Below are positions 1 to 12,310 of a DNA stretch of 64,000 nt, in pieces. The DNA lies in the NCBI GenBank assembly GCA_963691655.1, contig OY829327.1, positions 84,766,019 to 84,830,018 on the forward strand. The letters are read 5' to 3'. Each line of letters starts with the position of its first letter. Position 1 is the stretch's first letter. This DNA is from Toxonevra muliebris. Lineage: Eukaryota > Arthropoda > Insecta > Diptera > Pallopteridae. The translations under genes were made by a program, and so were the position numbers. Under the pieces are notes generated by a model. That model saw only the letters and a list, made by a program, of their open reading frames with translations, had not been told where the DNA came from and ran no database searches.

Positions 1-993
1 CAGCAGATACTAACTTGCTGCATTTACAGTGTGCGGTATGCGGTGTGTGGTGTGATGTGCTTGTTGTCATTAATCAAACTTTAATATTTAAGAAAATATA
101 TACACATGTACATATGTATGTATATTTGTTTCTCAAAACAAAAGAAAACAAAAGAACAAAAGAAATCTTTGGAATGCGGTTCAACTTGATGGGTTTGTTC
201 GAAAATTAATATGACAAAAATTTTAAAATGGGCATACCTTATTGTGTTTAACAAGAAATTTGTATAAAAGTGTCAAATATATCGTTAAGCAATTTTTTCT
301 TCCCGTAATATAAGAAATTTGCATAATTGACTTTCTTGATTTCATATAAAAAAAGTAATACAAACTAACAAAATTCCAAAGAGAAAATATTTTTAACACC
401 GTTTCACTAAACAATTGATGAGAAATTAAAAAATGTGGACATTTTTTCGGCAATTGTTGCTACTGCCTGCGCATACGCAACATTTCGTCATTATTCAGAA
501 CCAAATCATCGAACTAAAACGAATATGACATAAAAAAAGATGTAAAACATTACAATAGACTTTGCTTTTGTTTAAAACAAATTTAAACAATATTGTGCAT
601 AAATTATAATTATAAATAAATACACGCCGTAAATGGAAAAGACAGCTCAGCGAACATGATTTAAAAATTGACACAGTTAAGTTCGAATATAAGAAAGTTT
701 TGAAATCCTTTTTTTTATATATGTATTCATACAAACAATGGCAGTTTTTGTTAATTTTCTTAGTTTTAATAAAAAATTATCTTCCAAAATAACGCTCAGC
801 ATTTATGAGGTTTTATCTACCAGAATTGCGACGACTGTGTGTGCCACATTTTTCGTACAAAAACCTTATAAATGCTTTTAAATTTTGTCAAAATAAAAAT
901 GGCAACAAATTACATATAGATGTAATTAATTAAACAATTGAAGAGAATCTGGACTTGAGAATTTCAAATTCAAATCCTCAATTGTTTACACAC
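1..993. other. Intergenic, nothing recognised
   Basis: AT-rich sequence downstream of the minus-strand gene that ends at 994. Short open frames here look like chance frames: biased composition, no domain, no splice context. Part of it is presumably the 3' untranslated region of that gene, but I see no clear AATAAA on the minus strand close to the stop. Confidence 0.5.
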
Positions 994-2934
994 CTAAACT
1001 TTTGAAAATGGCTTGTTGTTGACGCCACAAGTGCAACATGCAGAATTTTTTGATCCTCTAAATTCCTGAACACCGCACGGGTTTGATTGCATTGTGTATG
1101 TTTCAATCTTTCTTTTCCTTGGTATGTTTCCAATATTTTCTTTATTTTCTTCATTATCTTCCAGTGATACTAAACGGCTCTTCTTACATCCATCGATATC
1201 CGCATTGTCTTCACCAGCTTTATATTGTTGCCTTGAAAAACGATGGCCCATCTCCTTTACATTAGCTTTATTTGTTGCTTTATTTGTTGTCTTGTGTTGC
1301 CTTGCATTTTTATTCAACTGCTTGAACATAACAAACAAGCTGACAATCCCTCTCTTCCTCAGTGCCAGATCGCGCTTGGCATTCACATTAAATGTCTTGT
1401 TTTTTAGTGCCGGTGATAATGGTAATTCTGGAGCATCATCCACTGCAATGGGCAATGGTACTTGAGAAGATTTCCCCACTAGCAATTGTAATGTTTCATT
1501 CCAACCTTTACTGATACTTATATTAGATGTATCTGCTGACAGACAGTCTGAGAAAGATGCATTTACTAGTTTCCTTATATGTCTTGATGCCCTGATTTTT
1601 TTACTTCTGCGCGATGGTGCTCTTTCGGCTGTCTTTCGATTCAAATTCTCTTTTTGACGTTTCAGTTGCTCGCTTTGAAGTATGGCTTCATTTTTCTCCT
1701 GTGCTTGTCTTTGAAGCTCCACTCTATGTCGTTGTGCTTTTTTTCTTTCTTTCTTCAGCAATTGCCGTCCCTTTTCGTCTTTTTCTTTTTGTGCTGATCT
1801 TTCAAGCTCCAACATATGCTCCCGTGCTTTTATTCTTTCTTTTCTCCGCAATTGCTGTTCCTCTGCTTTTTCTGCTAACAATCTTTCAAGTTCTTTCCTT
1901 TCTTTAAATTTTTTCTCATCTTCTTCTTCCTCTCCATATTTTTCACTCATATCCGCACTTTCTTCACTTCCTTCTGCTTTGACTAAATCATCTTCTTTTC
2001 CATTCTTCCCACTCCTTTGCGTCCGTTTTTTCATTTTCTCCTCCGCTGTGTCAGCTTCTACGGCATCTTCATCTGGTACTTGTTTTGATTTCTTTTTTTT
2101 ACGTTTAAGCACTTTTTTTCTAGAGCCCACGGTACTAGTTTCTGGAGCGTCGACTTCGATACCTATTCCCTTTTTATTCATTTTTTTTCTTCCCCCACGT
2201 TTACGTTTCTCACCTATTGCACTTCCCGAATCTCCATCATCGTTTCTTAAACCGTCATCATCTAATTTCTTCGTTCCCTTTCTCTTACGTTGACGTTTAT
2301 ATTTCCTCTTAGATGTTTTCTTTCGTTTGAAATCATCAGGTCCGATGTCGCTGCTGCTACTACTGACTTTTAATTTCTCGGACTTTTCCTTCCTTTTTCT
2401 AAGCTTTTTTCTTCGTTTCACGTTTCTTGTTTTTGATATTCGTTTAGGGTTATGTGATGAGGTTTTATTATGCTCTAAAATTTGCAATTCCTTTTGCTGC
2501 AACTTTTGCATTGCACGCAATCTTTCCAAGCGTCTTCTGCGCACGATTGTCATAAGATGTCTATACTTTGATCTCCTCTTCTTAATCAATTGTGTTGATT
2601 GTCTAGTAGCTTTCGTCGTCTGTAAATGTTTTTCTTGGAGCTTTTCCTTTTTCAATCGCTTCATTTCACGCATTCTTTTCTTTTCCAATTGACGCGATTT
2701 CTCTAATTTTCTTAATCTGAGAAGACGGCGCCGTTTATACAATTTTCTTAACATTTGTATGTGATGCAGTTTAAGTCTCTTGATATGCTTCAGTCGTTTC
2801 TGCATCATATCCCGATGTCGTATTTCTTGATCTAACTGTCTATATTCATTCACTGCCTTACTCAAGGCATTTGATTCGCGTACTGATGAGCTCTTATGCC
2901 TGTCACTCGACGCCAAACTACTCGGTCTTTTCAT
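994..2934 (-). CDS. Unrecognised Lys/Arg-rich coiled-coil-like protein
   Basis: An uninterrupted 646-codon frame starting at ATG 2934 (MKRPSSLASSDRHK...). At this length in AT-rich DNA it is very unlikely to be chance. I do not recognise the family. Residues about 30-290 are almost continuous basic helix-like sequence with many KRRK-type clusters that could act as nuclear localisation signals. Residues about 290-340 carry an acidic stretch. Residues about 340-430 are a charged helical region with an internal duplication of 30 residues (90 nt at DNA level; compare the strand around 1758 and 1848). After about residue 450 the sequence is less biased (SNISISKGWNETLQLL), and it ends in a short Cys-rich tail (ACCTCG). 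No intron is evident and no signal peptide or membrane segment is seen. A nuclear or chromatin/RNA-associated role is only a guess from composition. It faces away from Fbxl7. It could be a fast-evolving lineage-specific gene. Confidence 0.8.
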   Translation of the reverse strand: MKRPSSLASSDRHKSSSVRESNALSKAVNEYRQLDQEIRHRDMMQKRLKHIKRLKLHHIQMLRKLYKRRRLLRLRKLEKSRQLEKKRMREMKRLKKEKLQEKHLQTTKATRQSTQLIKKRRSKYRHLMTIVRRRRLERLRAMQKLQQKELQILEHNKTSSHNPKRISKTRNVKRRKKLRKRKEKSEKLKVSSSSSDIGPDDFKRKKTSKRKYKRQRKRKGTKKLDDDGLRNDDGDSGSAIGEKRKRGGRKKMNKKGIGIEVDAPETSTVGSRKKVLKRKKKKSKQVPDEDAVEADTAEEKMKKRTQRSGKNGKEDDLVKAEGSEESADMSEKYGEEEEDEKKFKERKELERLLAEKAEEQQLRRKERIKAREHMLELERSAQKEKDEKGRQLLKKERKKAQRHRVELQRQAQEKNEAILQSEQLKRQKENLNRKTAERAPSRRSKKIRASRHIRKLVNASFSDCLSADTSNISISKGWNETLQLLVGKSSQVPLPIAVDDAPELPLSPALKNKTFNVNAKRDLALRKRGIVSLFVMFKQLNKNARQHKTTNKATNKANVKEMGHRFSRQQYKAGEDNADIDGCKKSRLVSLEDNEENKENIGNIPRKRKIETYTMQSNPCGVQEFRGSKNSACCTCGVNNKPFSKV

Positions 2935-5084
2935 CTTTATTTTTAAATTTTACACTGCTTTTTTTTATTATAGTATTTCCACATAAGTAACTTAATAAAT
3001 AAAACGGGTTATGATAGAAAAGTATGTTTAAATAAATTTAGCAATTACGAAAACAAGAAATATGTAAATAAATCTTTGAATTTAAGTGTAATTTTGATGG
3101 TTTAGTAAAGTATTTGTTTTTTGTTTGCTTTCTAATTTTAATGTTTTTTCTTCTGATTGTTATAAAATTCAAAACTATTATGACAACGATTGAGTAACAG
3201 TGATACAGAGTTGTTATTAATGCGGTATATATTGAGAGAGCTATGTTTAATGATGCTCTCCCATAATCAGTGCAGCAATTTTTGAGTCATCGATCCAGCC
3301 CAAATGGTTCCAGTGCGAATTGGAAATATTCCAACAGACTGCCAAAACCATGGTATGATTTCAAGCCAATTTTTCGATTTTTTCAAACTTCAAATATTTA
3401 ATTCCACTTGTTACATTGATCCATTGTATTGACTTACTCATTGCAAAAAGTCGAAAAATATGGCAGCTAATATGGCCAAACCCCGCGAAAGTTTTGTTAG
3501 TTTCCTGGCCTACTTTCATTTCGCGTTGTAGCCACTCGGGCTGAAAGCAGTAGCACACAGATAAGGCTAGTTAATACGGAGGTATCCAAATACACCGTTA
3601 ACGACTGAATCTTTATACGGGTTCCCATTCAGGTTGACTCTTGGCACGGTACGAATGACACCTTACTCCGACCCAGAATTATATTTTAGTTTCCTTGATA
3701 GGCTTATATTCAACAACTATTTATTGTATATCTGCAGCCAATATGGGTGAAAATTGTAAAAATTTTAAAGTATTTTTTCTCTAGCTATAACCCGAATCGA
3801 TTAGCAAACCTACCGACGTTTTTCATTGCTTTGGGGAAACTTTTGTATTTGCGTGCTATGTGCTCGTACGTATGTCTGCACCTCACTATCGTCATCGTTG
3901 CATCGCCGACATCAACCAACGACATCTCATCATCCCCGATGTCTGTCTTATCAGCATCAATGTGCGGCACGGCTTCCAGCATGCATTTGCCTCTTGCCAC
4001 TATTCATATATATACTTGCTTGTTTCCTTCCTTTGTATTATTTATACCCGCTGGAACTAAAAATTCATCAAAATAATGAGCGTGGAATATGCATTTAAAT
4101 TTTAAAATATTTCCCTGATGCTAGTCAATGGCATTGTTGTTGTCAATACACTTACCTACTATATACACATACATAAATACTGAAGAGTAAATGTTGCAAG
4201 CAACAACAACAAAAACAACAATAGAAGCAGCAATCCAAAAAATGTAACAAAAAGGAAAAACATGGTGGGTAAAGATGTTCAAGAGGCAAAAGATGAAGAA
4301 GAAGTGCATTTATTGCTTGTTCGGTAGTATCGAAAGATCGAATTTGCTCGAACAGTGCGGACCAATTTATAAAAGCATTTAATGCGTACATTGAATATGA
4401 AAAGAACATGTAAAAGATATCTAAGTCATATAAAATGGGGCACTACCTTATATGTGCCATCATCTCTGGTGTATAGCTCAAACTCAACGGCAGCGGCAGG
4501 GTCAGTCTAACTCAATTTGCATACATTGTTTAATGCAAAGAAGCAAAAATTTAAGATCGACTGCACTGATTGAATAAAAACAAAAAATGTATATACACAC
4601 ATAAGATGAATATGCACATCTATTTATGATAGTACAGAAAACACACTTTCTTAAATCAAGCAGAGTAAAAAAAGCATAGCAAACTTAAATAAATTAAAAA
4701 CCAAAAAGAAAAAAACAAATGCGTCGTGAGACTAACGTATGTCTTTGGAGTGAAACCTTGTAGTGTTTTAAAAATTTTAAAGGTAGAGTGGGAGAAATCT
4801 CGTTTAGAAGAAAGTTCAAAAAATATTGAGTTTTTAGACTTTCATCCTTTTTGCTTAAAAAAAAATTTATAGAAAATTTGTAATGTTCACAATTTCTCTA
4901 CGGGGACTCTTACGATTGCCACAAGGTAATTTTGAATTGCTTTAAATAAATCATGACTTACATGAACACTTACATTTGGAGTTCGCGGTATTGGAGCGTT
5001 CGTTCGCGTTTTAACTCGTCATATTTCTATTTTTTTCTTTTTATTTTAGTTGAATTAAATGGTCGCAATGTTTTCCAAAAGTAC
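2935..5084. other. Intergenic, nothing recognised
   Basis: This stretch holds the upstream region of the minus-strand gene (promoter presumably just above 2934) followed by AT-rich DNA. Frames overlap on both strands at 3747-4098 and 4121-4409 but show no family resemblance. No structured repeat was found until 5085. Confidence 0.4.
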
Positions 5085-5235
5085 GTCGGCCACCGTAGAT
5101 CGGACAGATGTCGGTCACCGCATATCGGCTACCGTATATTTTGCCAATGTCGTTCCGATGTCCTATCGATATACGATAACCGATATGCACTGGCCGACTT
5201 GAATCTGACATCAGTCCAACCTACGGTGGCCGGCT
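5085..5235. repeat. Imperfect 150-bp inverted repeat (foldback)
   Basis: The left arm from 5085 (GTCGGCCACCGTAGATCGGA) pairs with the right arm ending near 5235 (reverse complement GCCGGCCACCGTAGGTTGGA). The arms match at about 80 percent over 34 bases. The middle is rich in ATCGATAT/CGATATACG palindromes. The open frame at 4953-5264 crosses it and is probably fortuitous. It resembles a small foldback element or MITE, but no target duplication is obvious. Confidence 0.5.
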
Positions 5236-6014
5236 TCATTTTTCACTCTAGCTATCAAAGATAGAACTCTACGTTGCGTTATGATTTCAGTAATCATTTT
5301 CAAACACCTCACATAACACAAAATCGATAAGTGATAGTTGGCAACGTTAAATCTGAATTGCAGTAGCGCATCATAACAGTAAAACAAAATCAGGTGTTCA
5401 CTGCCAGTAAATTTATAAATGGTGTTAACCAAAGCAGCGATGCAAACTGCCACTGCTTTACTGCCATGACGCGCTATTGCGTCTGTTCACGTACAAAAAA
5501 TTATTGAAAATTGTTAACAATTGTTAATAGTTTTCACTGAAAAGTAATCGAAAAACGATCAACGAGAGAGAAAAACTAGAGCGTAAGAATGTGAGAAAGA
5601 AAAAAGTGGTTGAAAGTTTCTGAAAGTACAATTTTTACTTCCACAAATTTTCAGCTGTCGAAAAAAAAGAACTGTCCAATGTCACAACGTCAACAATAAT
5701 TTTGGTTATGTTAAATTTGTAAAAGTGAATTTGTGGCTTGGAAAATGCAAGTATTTGTGAATACGAGTGTGCCACACAAAATGATTTCAATAAATTACTC
5801 TTTCAATTAATAAGCCGCACGATATTTTTTCGCGCTAAAAATTAATTGTCAAGATAATGGATCAGCTATTTAATTGAAAGTTTTTAATAGTTTTCTGCCG
5901 AACTTTTTCCGAAAGTTTTCTTAATGTGAGCATTTTTTTCTCAATCTTGCTTTACTCTCTCTCTCTCTGAAAGTTTTTGTTGAAAAAGTACATGAACAGA
6001 CCTATTGTAATTTA

Positions 6015-7558
6015 CACTGGCGGTCATAAAAACCGCACCACTTGCAACACAGTAATATTTCCTAACTTAGCTCAAATTTCCCTTGTACTTAAGCAGAATG
6101 TACTATTTTTTATTCTGCTAGTTTGGCGAAAAGAAGAATTTTTGAAATAGTGCCAAAAACAACTGCAAAGTATAAATAATTGTAGCGCCACCAAAATGTC
6201 AAAATTTTTGTTCTTCGGTATCAGGGAGTGTTATAAAGTTAAATACCTGAAGAAATCTGAGGCTTACATTCGACTGCTGTTAGACTGATCCAGAAAAAAG
6301 GCAATTTGTACCCGCTTGAAATGACAAAATGATCAAGAAGAGTATAGAAGACAAATACGAGAGAAAATGGCATAACCTGAAGGATAAGCATAAATGGTCG
6401 GTTCAAAAGAGCAGTCACAATAAAGGCAGAGCTAAGGAGCTATTACAACGTGAATATAAGTGTCGAAACCTTACTCAGAAAAAAAAGAAAGTTCGGCCTG
6501 TATGGGAGACGATCAGCCAAAAAGTCGTTGTTGACGAAATGGATGGAAACAAATCGCCTGGCATGGGCTAAAAATTACAGCATTGGACTCTGAAAGACTC
6601 GAGAAAAGTTTTATGATCGGACAAATCAAACTGAATTCGCTATGAGCATTTATATAATCTTCGGTACGTGCGTCGCTCAGATATAGGGGAATACAAGGTC
6701 AGATAGTTTGGATGGGTTTCTCCTATTACATCCTGGGTTCCTTATACTATATTGAAGGGACTGTCAACGCCCAAAAATATGGTTAAAACTTTATGGAGCA
6801 ATTGCTGTAAGCCAATTGTGGTGCGCTTTCGCTCATTAATGACGTTATTTTTCCGGACGACTTCTGCGGCATATCATCGCGTCGAATTGACAAGGTTTAT
6901 TTAGTAATTAATGCCTAATGTTTGATAACTTTAGAAATAGTAAAAAAGTTAGATTATTGATTTTTATTAGTTTGCAGATTCAAAATGTTTTCGATGATTT
7001 TAGAATTTACTGCCGGGAATGATCAGGTAGCTCGCCAAATTTACGTCCGACACCTCTGTCGTATACTGAAACGGAAAGTTTCTCAACACATTCCAAAGAA
7101 TAAAAAACTACTTTTTTGAGTTCTGAAAAAAATTTGGTATTAAAAAAATAAAGAATAATATCCTAAGTGAATAATATATAATAAAGAATAATATATAAGT
7201 GCTTGTCGACTCCATGGCATTCATAAAGCCTAAGAGAGGTACACCATCAAATTAAACAATTTTGCTTGTGACTCTAATGGAACAAATTAATCCTAGTTTG
7301 CAAGGTGCAAATAACAAATATTTTTATTTTTACATACTTTTAATTAATACCCTCAAACGTGAAATTTCTTCCATATTTTTGATTAAATTAAAAAGTAACG
7401 AAATTTGTGTGTATGTATGATGTTTCTTCCGCACTTTTGTTCATTTTGTTCCCAAAAATAGAAAAAAAGATTACATTCACTAAAACAAAATCAGGCTTAA
7501 CGTCTTTAAACGATTTTCTTGAAATTGCTGGGTGGTGCGGTTTTCATGACCGCCAGTG
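6015..7558. mobile_element. Decayed Tc1-like transposon with 27-bp inverted ends
   Basis: The ends are inverted repeats: left CACTGGCGGTCATAAAAACC from 6015, continuing GCACCAC; right the same with one change (CATGAAAACC), ending at 7558. TA dinucleotides flank both ends (6013-6014 and 7559-7560), as expected for Tc1/mariner insertion. The plus strand of the interior shows broken transposase traces around 6320-6700: a basic segment, then a frame reading RLAWAKNYS, which recalls the RLxWAxxYxHW block of Tc1 transposases. Stops and shifts are many and no complete catalytic triad can be read. It lies about 330 bp upstream of the first recognisable Fbxl7 exon and may sit in an intron or promoter of that gene. 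Confidence 0.8.
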
Positions 7559-7885
7559 TAGGTTTTACGAGACGCTACGTTGCCTTTGCACAATCAAGCC
7601 GCAGGTTTACATATGAATGCATATATATATACAGTTAAAACAGATTGCGAACAACACAGAAAAACGGGAAACGGAAATACGTTAAATTTTCAATATTTAC
7701 TTAAACTAATATAGATGTGAGTAATAGATGTTCGCAAGCTGTTAGCAATTATGTGGAATTGATTATGAAGAGGAACAATACGAAATTTATATATTTATTG
7801 ATATCTATGGATAATAAAAACCCGTCTTGAGACATTTGATTTAATTTAAAGTGTTTATGTACCTATGTATTTTCTCCATTTTTTC

Positions 7886-7887
7886 AG
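7886..7887 (+). other. Fbxl7 3' splice acceptor upstream of the start codon
   Basis: A pyrimidine-rich run ends in TTTTTTCAG at 7887, 58 bases before the chosen ATG at 7946. It implies at least one non-coding 5' exon further upstream that I cannot place. The open frame runs through this acceptor to an earlier in-frame ATG at 7865, but that ATG would lie in the intron. Confidence 0.55.
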
Positions 7888-7945
7888 ACCTTACCATCAA
7901 AAGCAGAACCCACAGCTAAAACACTATTCCAATTGGTTTTTGAAA

Positions 7946-10623
7946 ATGTCACATCAAGCCACACGACGCACTCTCGTTCCTGCGCCTACAAGCCTAGAAT
8001 GTCCGTTAGCTTCGCTGGGACGCAATAGTAATGCGGTCATGGATTCTCTAACGGGTCATCATCAGCCACCATATCACCATCCACTCAGTTCAAGTCCGCT
8101 AGATCCACAAGTCTATCAGATGTCACGAAAATCGCCGGATCTTAGCATCGATGCAGACGATATCATGTACACATCTTCGGTATCGCAACAAGGTGATAAC
8201 GTGGATGGTCTAATCGATGACATTCATAGCATTGATGAGGAAGCCACGGCTGCTACTGCAGCCGCTGTAGCTGCAGTGACAGTAGCACAAAGAAACCGCG
8301 TAATGCCCGAAATCTATCAACTAACACGAAGTTCTTCCCACAGTTCGATCGAGCAGGCAATGCCGGTAAATCGTAAGGCGGCAACATTTGAGCTACGCAA
8401 TCGACATTGCATCGGCGGTGATGGTGGAGGTGGCAGCACGATAATATCTTCAGCATCGGTTGGCCGAAATGCGAGTCACCATCACCAGCAGCACCGGAAT
8501 TTTTTCGCTCTGGAACACCTGTTGCAATATGGACGCCGTCCTGAGCGTGCGCCACCAAGCACATATCTGTTACATCATGGCAATAGCGCAGACACTGAAG
8601 ACTCTAGTGATGCAGCCGGATGCGGCGGTAATACTAGTATACGCATTACACGACATCAAGGTGGACGTTGCAGTGTGCCTACCGTGTCCAGTAATGGTGT
8701 GCGTAATACTCAATATTATATAGAGAAAAAAATGGACGCACTGCACTTGGGCAATAGTGCCATGCGTGGGTTGCCTTTGGGATCTGAAGCGAGCCACTTT
8801 CAAAACGAACGTTACTATTTGGAAGATGGTTTGCGTAATTTATGCAATTATAGTAATCAACACGAACGTATTTCGGGTGAGAATCATGTGAAATGAAGCC
8901 TACGTGTGTATTTAACTATATATTTTATTTATTTATCAGATTCTCATATGCTACACCAGCGTGCCTCAAGCCCCAGTGAAACCAGTGAATCAGATCGTTA
9001 TTTATTGAGTCGCACAAGATCTCCATTAAATACGTTCAGCTCATCAAATCATCTTGATAACTTTTCCAGTTCCAACCATAATACTTCATCTTCTAACTTG
9101 GCACTCGATCAACGTTTTCATCATTCCAAAGTGAAAAGTCTATCTGATGGTCTTTGCAATATCGGTCGTTTTTCACCTAGTCTCGATCAAGGATATGCAA
9201 CTTTAGTGTCGCCATCACCCACGGGGCATCATCCCAATACGATAACAACACATAGCATTGTGCACCATCCACCAACATCATCATCCACAATGACAGCATC
9301 GTCTCGTAGTCGACATGTTGATGCTGGGCCGCCACCGTGGAACAAGAAAGGACCCTTTCGTTCGGGTCCGCTGTTTGATCGTTTGCCTGATGATGCTATA
9401 CTCAAGTTGTTCAACTGGTTCGACAGCTGTGAATTGTGTAATGTAGCACGCATTTGTCGCCGTTTCGAGCAACTCGCTTGGCGTCCGGTCCTGTGGAAAG
9501 TGATTTCGCTTAAGGGTGAGCATTTGAACGGTGATAAAACATTGAAGATGATATTTCGTCAATTGTGTGGGCAGAGCTGCAATGGCTCTTGTCCTGATGT
9601 AGAGCGCGTAATGTTGGCCGAAGGTTGCCGCATTACCGATAAAGGTCTACAACTACTGACCCGTAGATGTCCCGAGCTAACGCATTTACAGCTACAGACA
9701 TGTGTGAATGTGGCAAATCAAGCATTAATGGATGTACTCACTAAGTGTTGCAATTTGCAACATCTAGATGTAACGGGTGAGTACAGTAAATTTAAATTAA
9801 TTTGGTGACGTTCGCTACATGTGAACACATATGTTTAGGTTGCACTCAAGTAATCAGCATCAGTCCAAATCCAAATCTTGAACCACCGAGACGCCTCTTA
9901 CTGCAGTATTTAGATTTAACCGATTGCATGGCCATAGATGATGTGGGCCTCAAAATAGTGGTTAAGAATTGTCCACAACTAGTATATTTGTACCTGAGAC
10001 GCTGCTTACAAATAACAGGTAAGAATGCTCATCCTCATAACGTGCCCAAAAACCAAAATTAACCAATCTATTTATTTATGCATACAGATGCGGGTCTCAA
10101 ATATGTACCTAGTTTTTGTATTGCATTAAAAGAACTCAGCGTGTCCGATTGTACCAATATAACGGACTTTGGTCTATACGAACTAGCTAAATTGGGTGCA
10201 GCACTACGTTATCTTTCCGTGGCCAAGTGTGACCGCGTTTCTGATGCTGGTCTGAAAGTGATTGCGCGCCGTTGTTATAAATTACGTTATTTGAACGCAC
10301 GCGGCTGTGAAGCCGTTAGCGATGATTCTATTACAGTACTGGCCCGTTCATGCCCTCGTCTACGTGCCTTGGATATTGGCAAGTGCGACGTAAGTGATGC
10401 TGGTCTACGTGCCTTGGCTGAAAGCTGCCCAAATCTGAAAAAGTTGAGTTTGCGAAATTGTGATATGATTACGGATCGTGGTGTTCAGTGCATAGCATAC
10501 TATTGTCGCGGCTTACAGCAGCTGAACATACAGGATTGTCAAATATCAATTGAGGGATATCGAGCCGTAAAGAAATACTGTAAGCGGTGCATTATCGAAC
10601 ACACGAATCCCGGATTCTGTTGA
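7946..10623 (+). CDS. Fbxl7: F-box/LRR protein 7 (SCF ubiquitin-ligase adaptor)
   Basis: Four coding exons: 7946-8876, 8940-9776, 9839-10018 and 10088-10623. All have GT-AG junctions in phase 1, with introns of 63, 62 and 69 nt. The product is 827 residues, starting MSHQATRRTLVPAP. Residues 1-450 are low-complexity (His, Ser, Ala rich) and probably disordered. The F-box lies at about 456-499 (LFDRLPDDAILKLFNWF ... LWKVISL), followed by about 10 cysteine-type leucine-rich repeats to about 815 and the tail CIIEHTNPGFC. Motifs such as LYLRRC, LRYLNARGCE and IEHTNP match vertebrate FBXL7. The F-box binds Skp1 and the repeats bind substrates. In Drosophila, Fbxl7 acts with the protocadherin Fat in Hippo growth control and planar polarity (family knowledge). 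The catalytic ligase is Cul1/Rbx1, not this protein. The start was chosen because the acceptor at 7887 lies downstream of the earlier ATG. Confidence 0.95.
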
Positions 10624-11130
10624 CAATATGTCGGAAGGTATATTCATAGAAAATTGAATTAAGAGGCAATAGAGCTAAACTACTAGTAGGATATGTATAT
10701 GACCATGAGAGAACAGAAAGAGTGTATCAGAAACCAATTGGCGTATGTCGAAAATAGATCTTATGAAATTTCTTTCTGAATTTTGAGGTTATGTGGTAAC
10801 AATGAAATTTTTAATTTTCAAAAATATTTGATAAAAATGTGCAACATTTAATTTTATACTATAGTTTGAATTTGTATTATAAGCGCGATACCAATATTTT
10901 ATTACTAGTTATTTAAAAGAGAAATTGCATATAGGATTATTAGTAATAAAATATATATAATATTTAAGTTTAAACTTGAATTGTTCCATTGACTATGAAT
11001 TGTATACATATTTATTAAGTTAATTAAAAACGTTGATTCGTTTTATCTAAATTATTAACATACACGAGTGTATGTGAACATAAAATTGTATAGCGTTAAT
11101 AAACGGAATAAAGTACAATGTATATTTTAT
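10624..11130 (+). terminator. Fbxl7 3' UTR with poly(A) signals
   Basis: About 480 bases of AT-rich sequence follow the Fbxl7 stop. AATAAA occurs at 10945-10950, and two nearly adjacent copies lie at 11098-11103 and 11107-11112, with a T/G-rich stretch just after. Cleavage is most likely near 11125-11140, leaving about 300 bases before the Pam16 start. Confidence 0.6.
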
Positions 11131-11434
11131 GAGTTTTATTGGAAATAAAAATCAAGTGGGAGTTGTGAACAGAAAATATAATTTGTCCCTAGTTCAAATG
11201 TCCATGGATTTTTATGAAGGCAAGACACCCTGTGGTTGTCATGCCAGCAGTGCTGCCAACATACTAAAAATCCAATAACATATGGTAAGTGTCAAAAAAG
11301 TTTTTGTGGTTAGGAACGATTGTGTAATGTCAAAAACAAGTGATTTCTTAACTCAAAATTTTAAGCAGATAATTCCACAATATTAAATAAGAAGACTATA
11401 TAAATTGGCATTAGTGCAGTACCCAAATCATCGA

Positions 11435-11886
11435 ATGGCAAAATACTTGGCGCAAATTATCGTCCTTGGCACTCAGGCAATTGGTAAAGCATTTGCCAAG
11501 GCGTTGAAGCAGGAAATAGCAGCATCGCAGGAAGCAGCGCGACGTGCCGGTGGTGGACCTCAGGGTGAAAAACGAGCAGAAGCCAATGCACGAACAGGTA
11601 AGCTCCAAATTAGTTGGATTTGTCGTGAGAAAATTCAAAAACAATTCACCAATTCACAGGCATGACAATTGAAGAAGCGAAACAAATATTGAACGTTAAC
11701 GACCTTAATAACCTGGATGAGATTCTAAAAAACTATAAACATCTCTTCGAGGTGAATGACAAAGCAAAAAGTGGTTCCTTCTATCTGCAATCAAAAGTGT
11801 TTCGAGCGAAGGAGCGCATCGATCAGGAAATACAGCACACAATGCAAGCGGAGAGGGATAAGGCAAAAAAGGATGAGAATCGATGA
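11435..11886 (+). CDS. blp: Pam16/Tim16 (black pearl), mitochondrial import motor subunit
   Basis: Two exons, 11435-11597 and 11660-11886, separated by a 62-nt GT-AG intron in phase 1. The product is 129 residues, starting [20 protein letters not shown], close to the usual 120-140 for Pam16. The N-terminal helix (residues 1-25) anchors the protein at the inner membrane or to TIM23. Residues 56-115 form the J-like domain ([12 protein letters not shown] ... [17 protein letters not shown]). The HPD tripeptide of true J proteins is replaced by DKA (88-90), as expected for Pam16, which pairs with Pam14/Tim14 and restrains its stimulation of mtHsp70. It acts on the matrix side of the TIM23 translocase. 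The upstream in-frame codon at 11405 is rejected because the family starts at MAKYLAQ. The gap to Fbxl7 is compact and its promoter must lie in about 11130-11430. Confidence 0.96.
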
Positions 11887-12310
11887 GACGTAGGTCGGTT
11901 AATGTTGTTAAATAGTAGGCTCGTAGTTGTTATAATGAATTAGTTATTATTTATAAATAATAATCTGTAAGTTGAAAAAGGCAATTAGAAAAGATTCAAA
12001 AAAAATTATACGAATATAAATTAAATTGCGAGTGCAGCTGAAAACAAAATATCAGATCCAAATTGATTGATGTACAAGATAAACTAATTGTAAATAACTG
12101 AAATCTATTTTGAAAAGTTGGCTTTTCTTAATTTCTCCTTTTTAGTCACAATGAAGCAAATTTATACTTTAAATTTTAGTATTCTGTGAAAGCTCTTTAA
12201 TTTCCGTAGCTTTGCAACATGTCGCTGCACTACTAACATAAACTATTTATTAATAAATTGAATGTTGCTAGCAAACTGAAATTCAAATATTCTTATCTAC
12301 ATAATTAAAG

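Noticed and set aside
8253..9562. Several antisense and alternative-frame open frames across Fbxl7
   Set aside because: They are shadows of conserved F-box/LRR coding sequence; no splice or family support.
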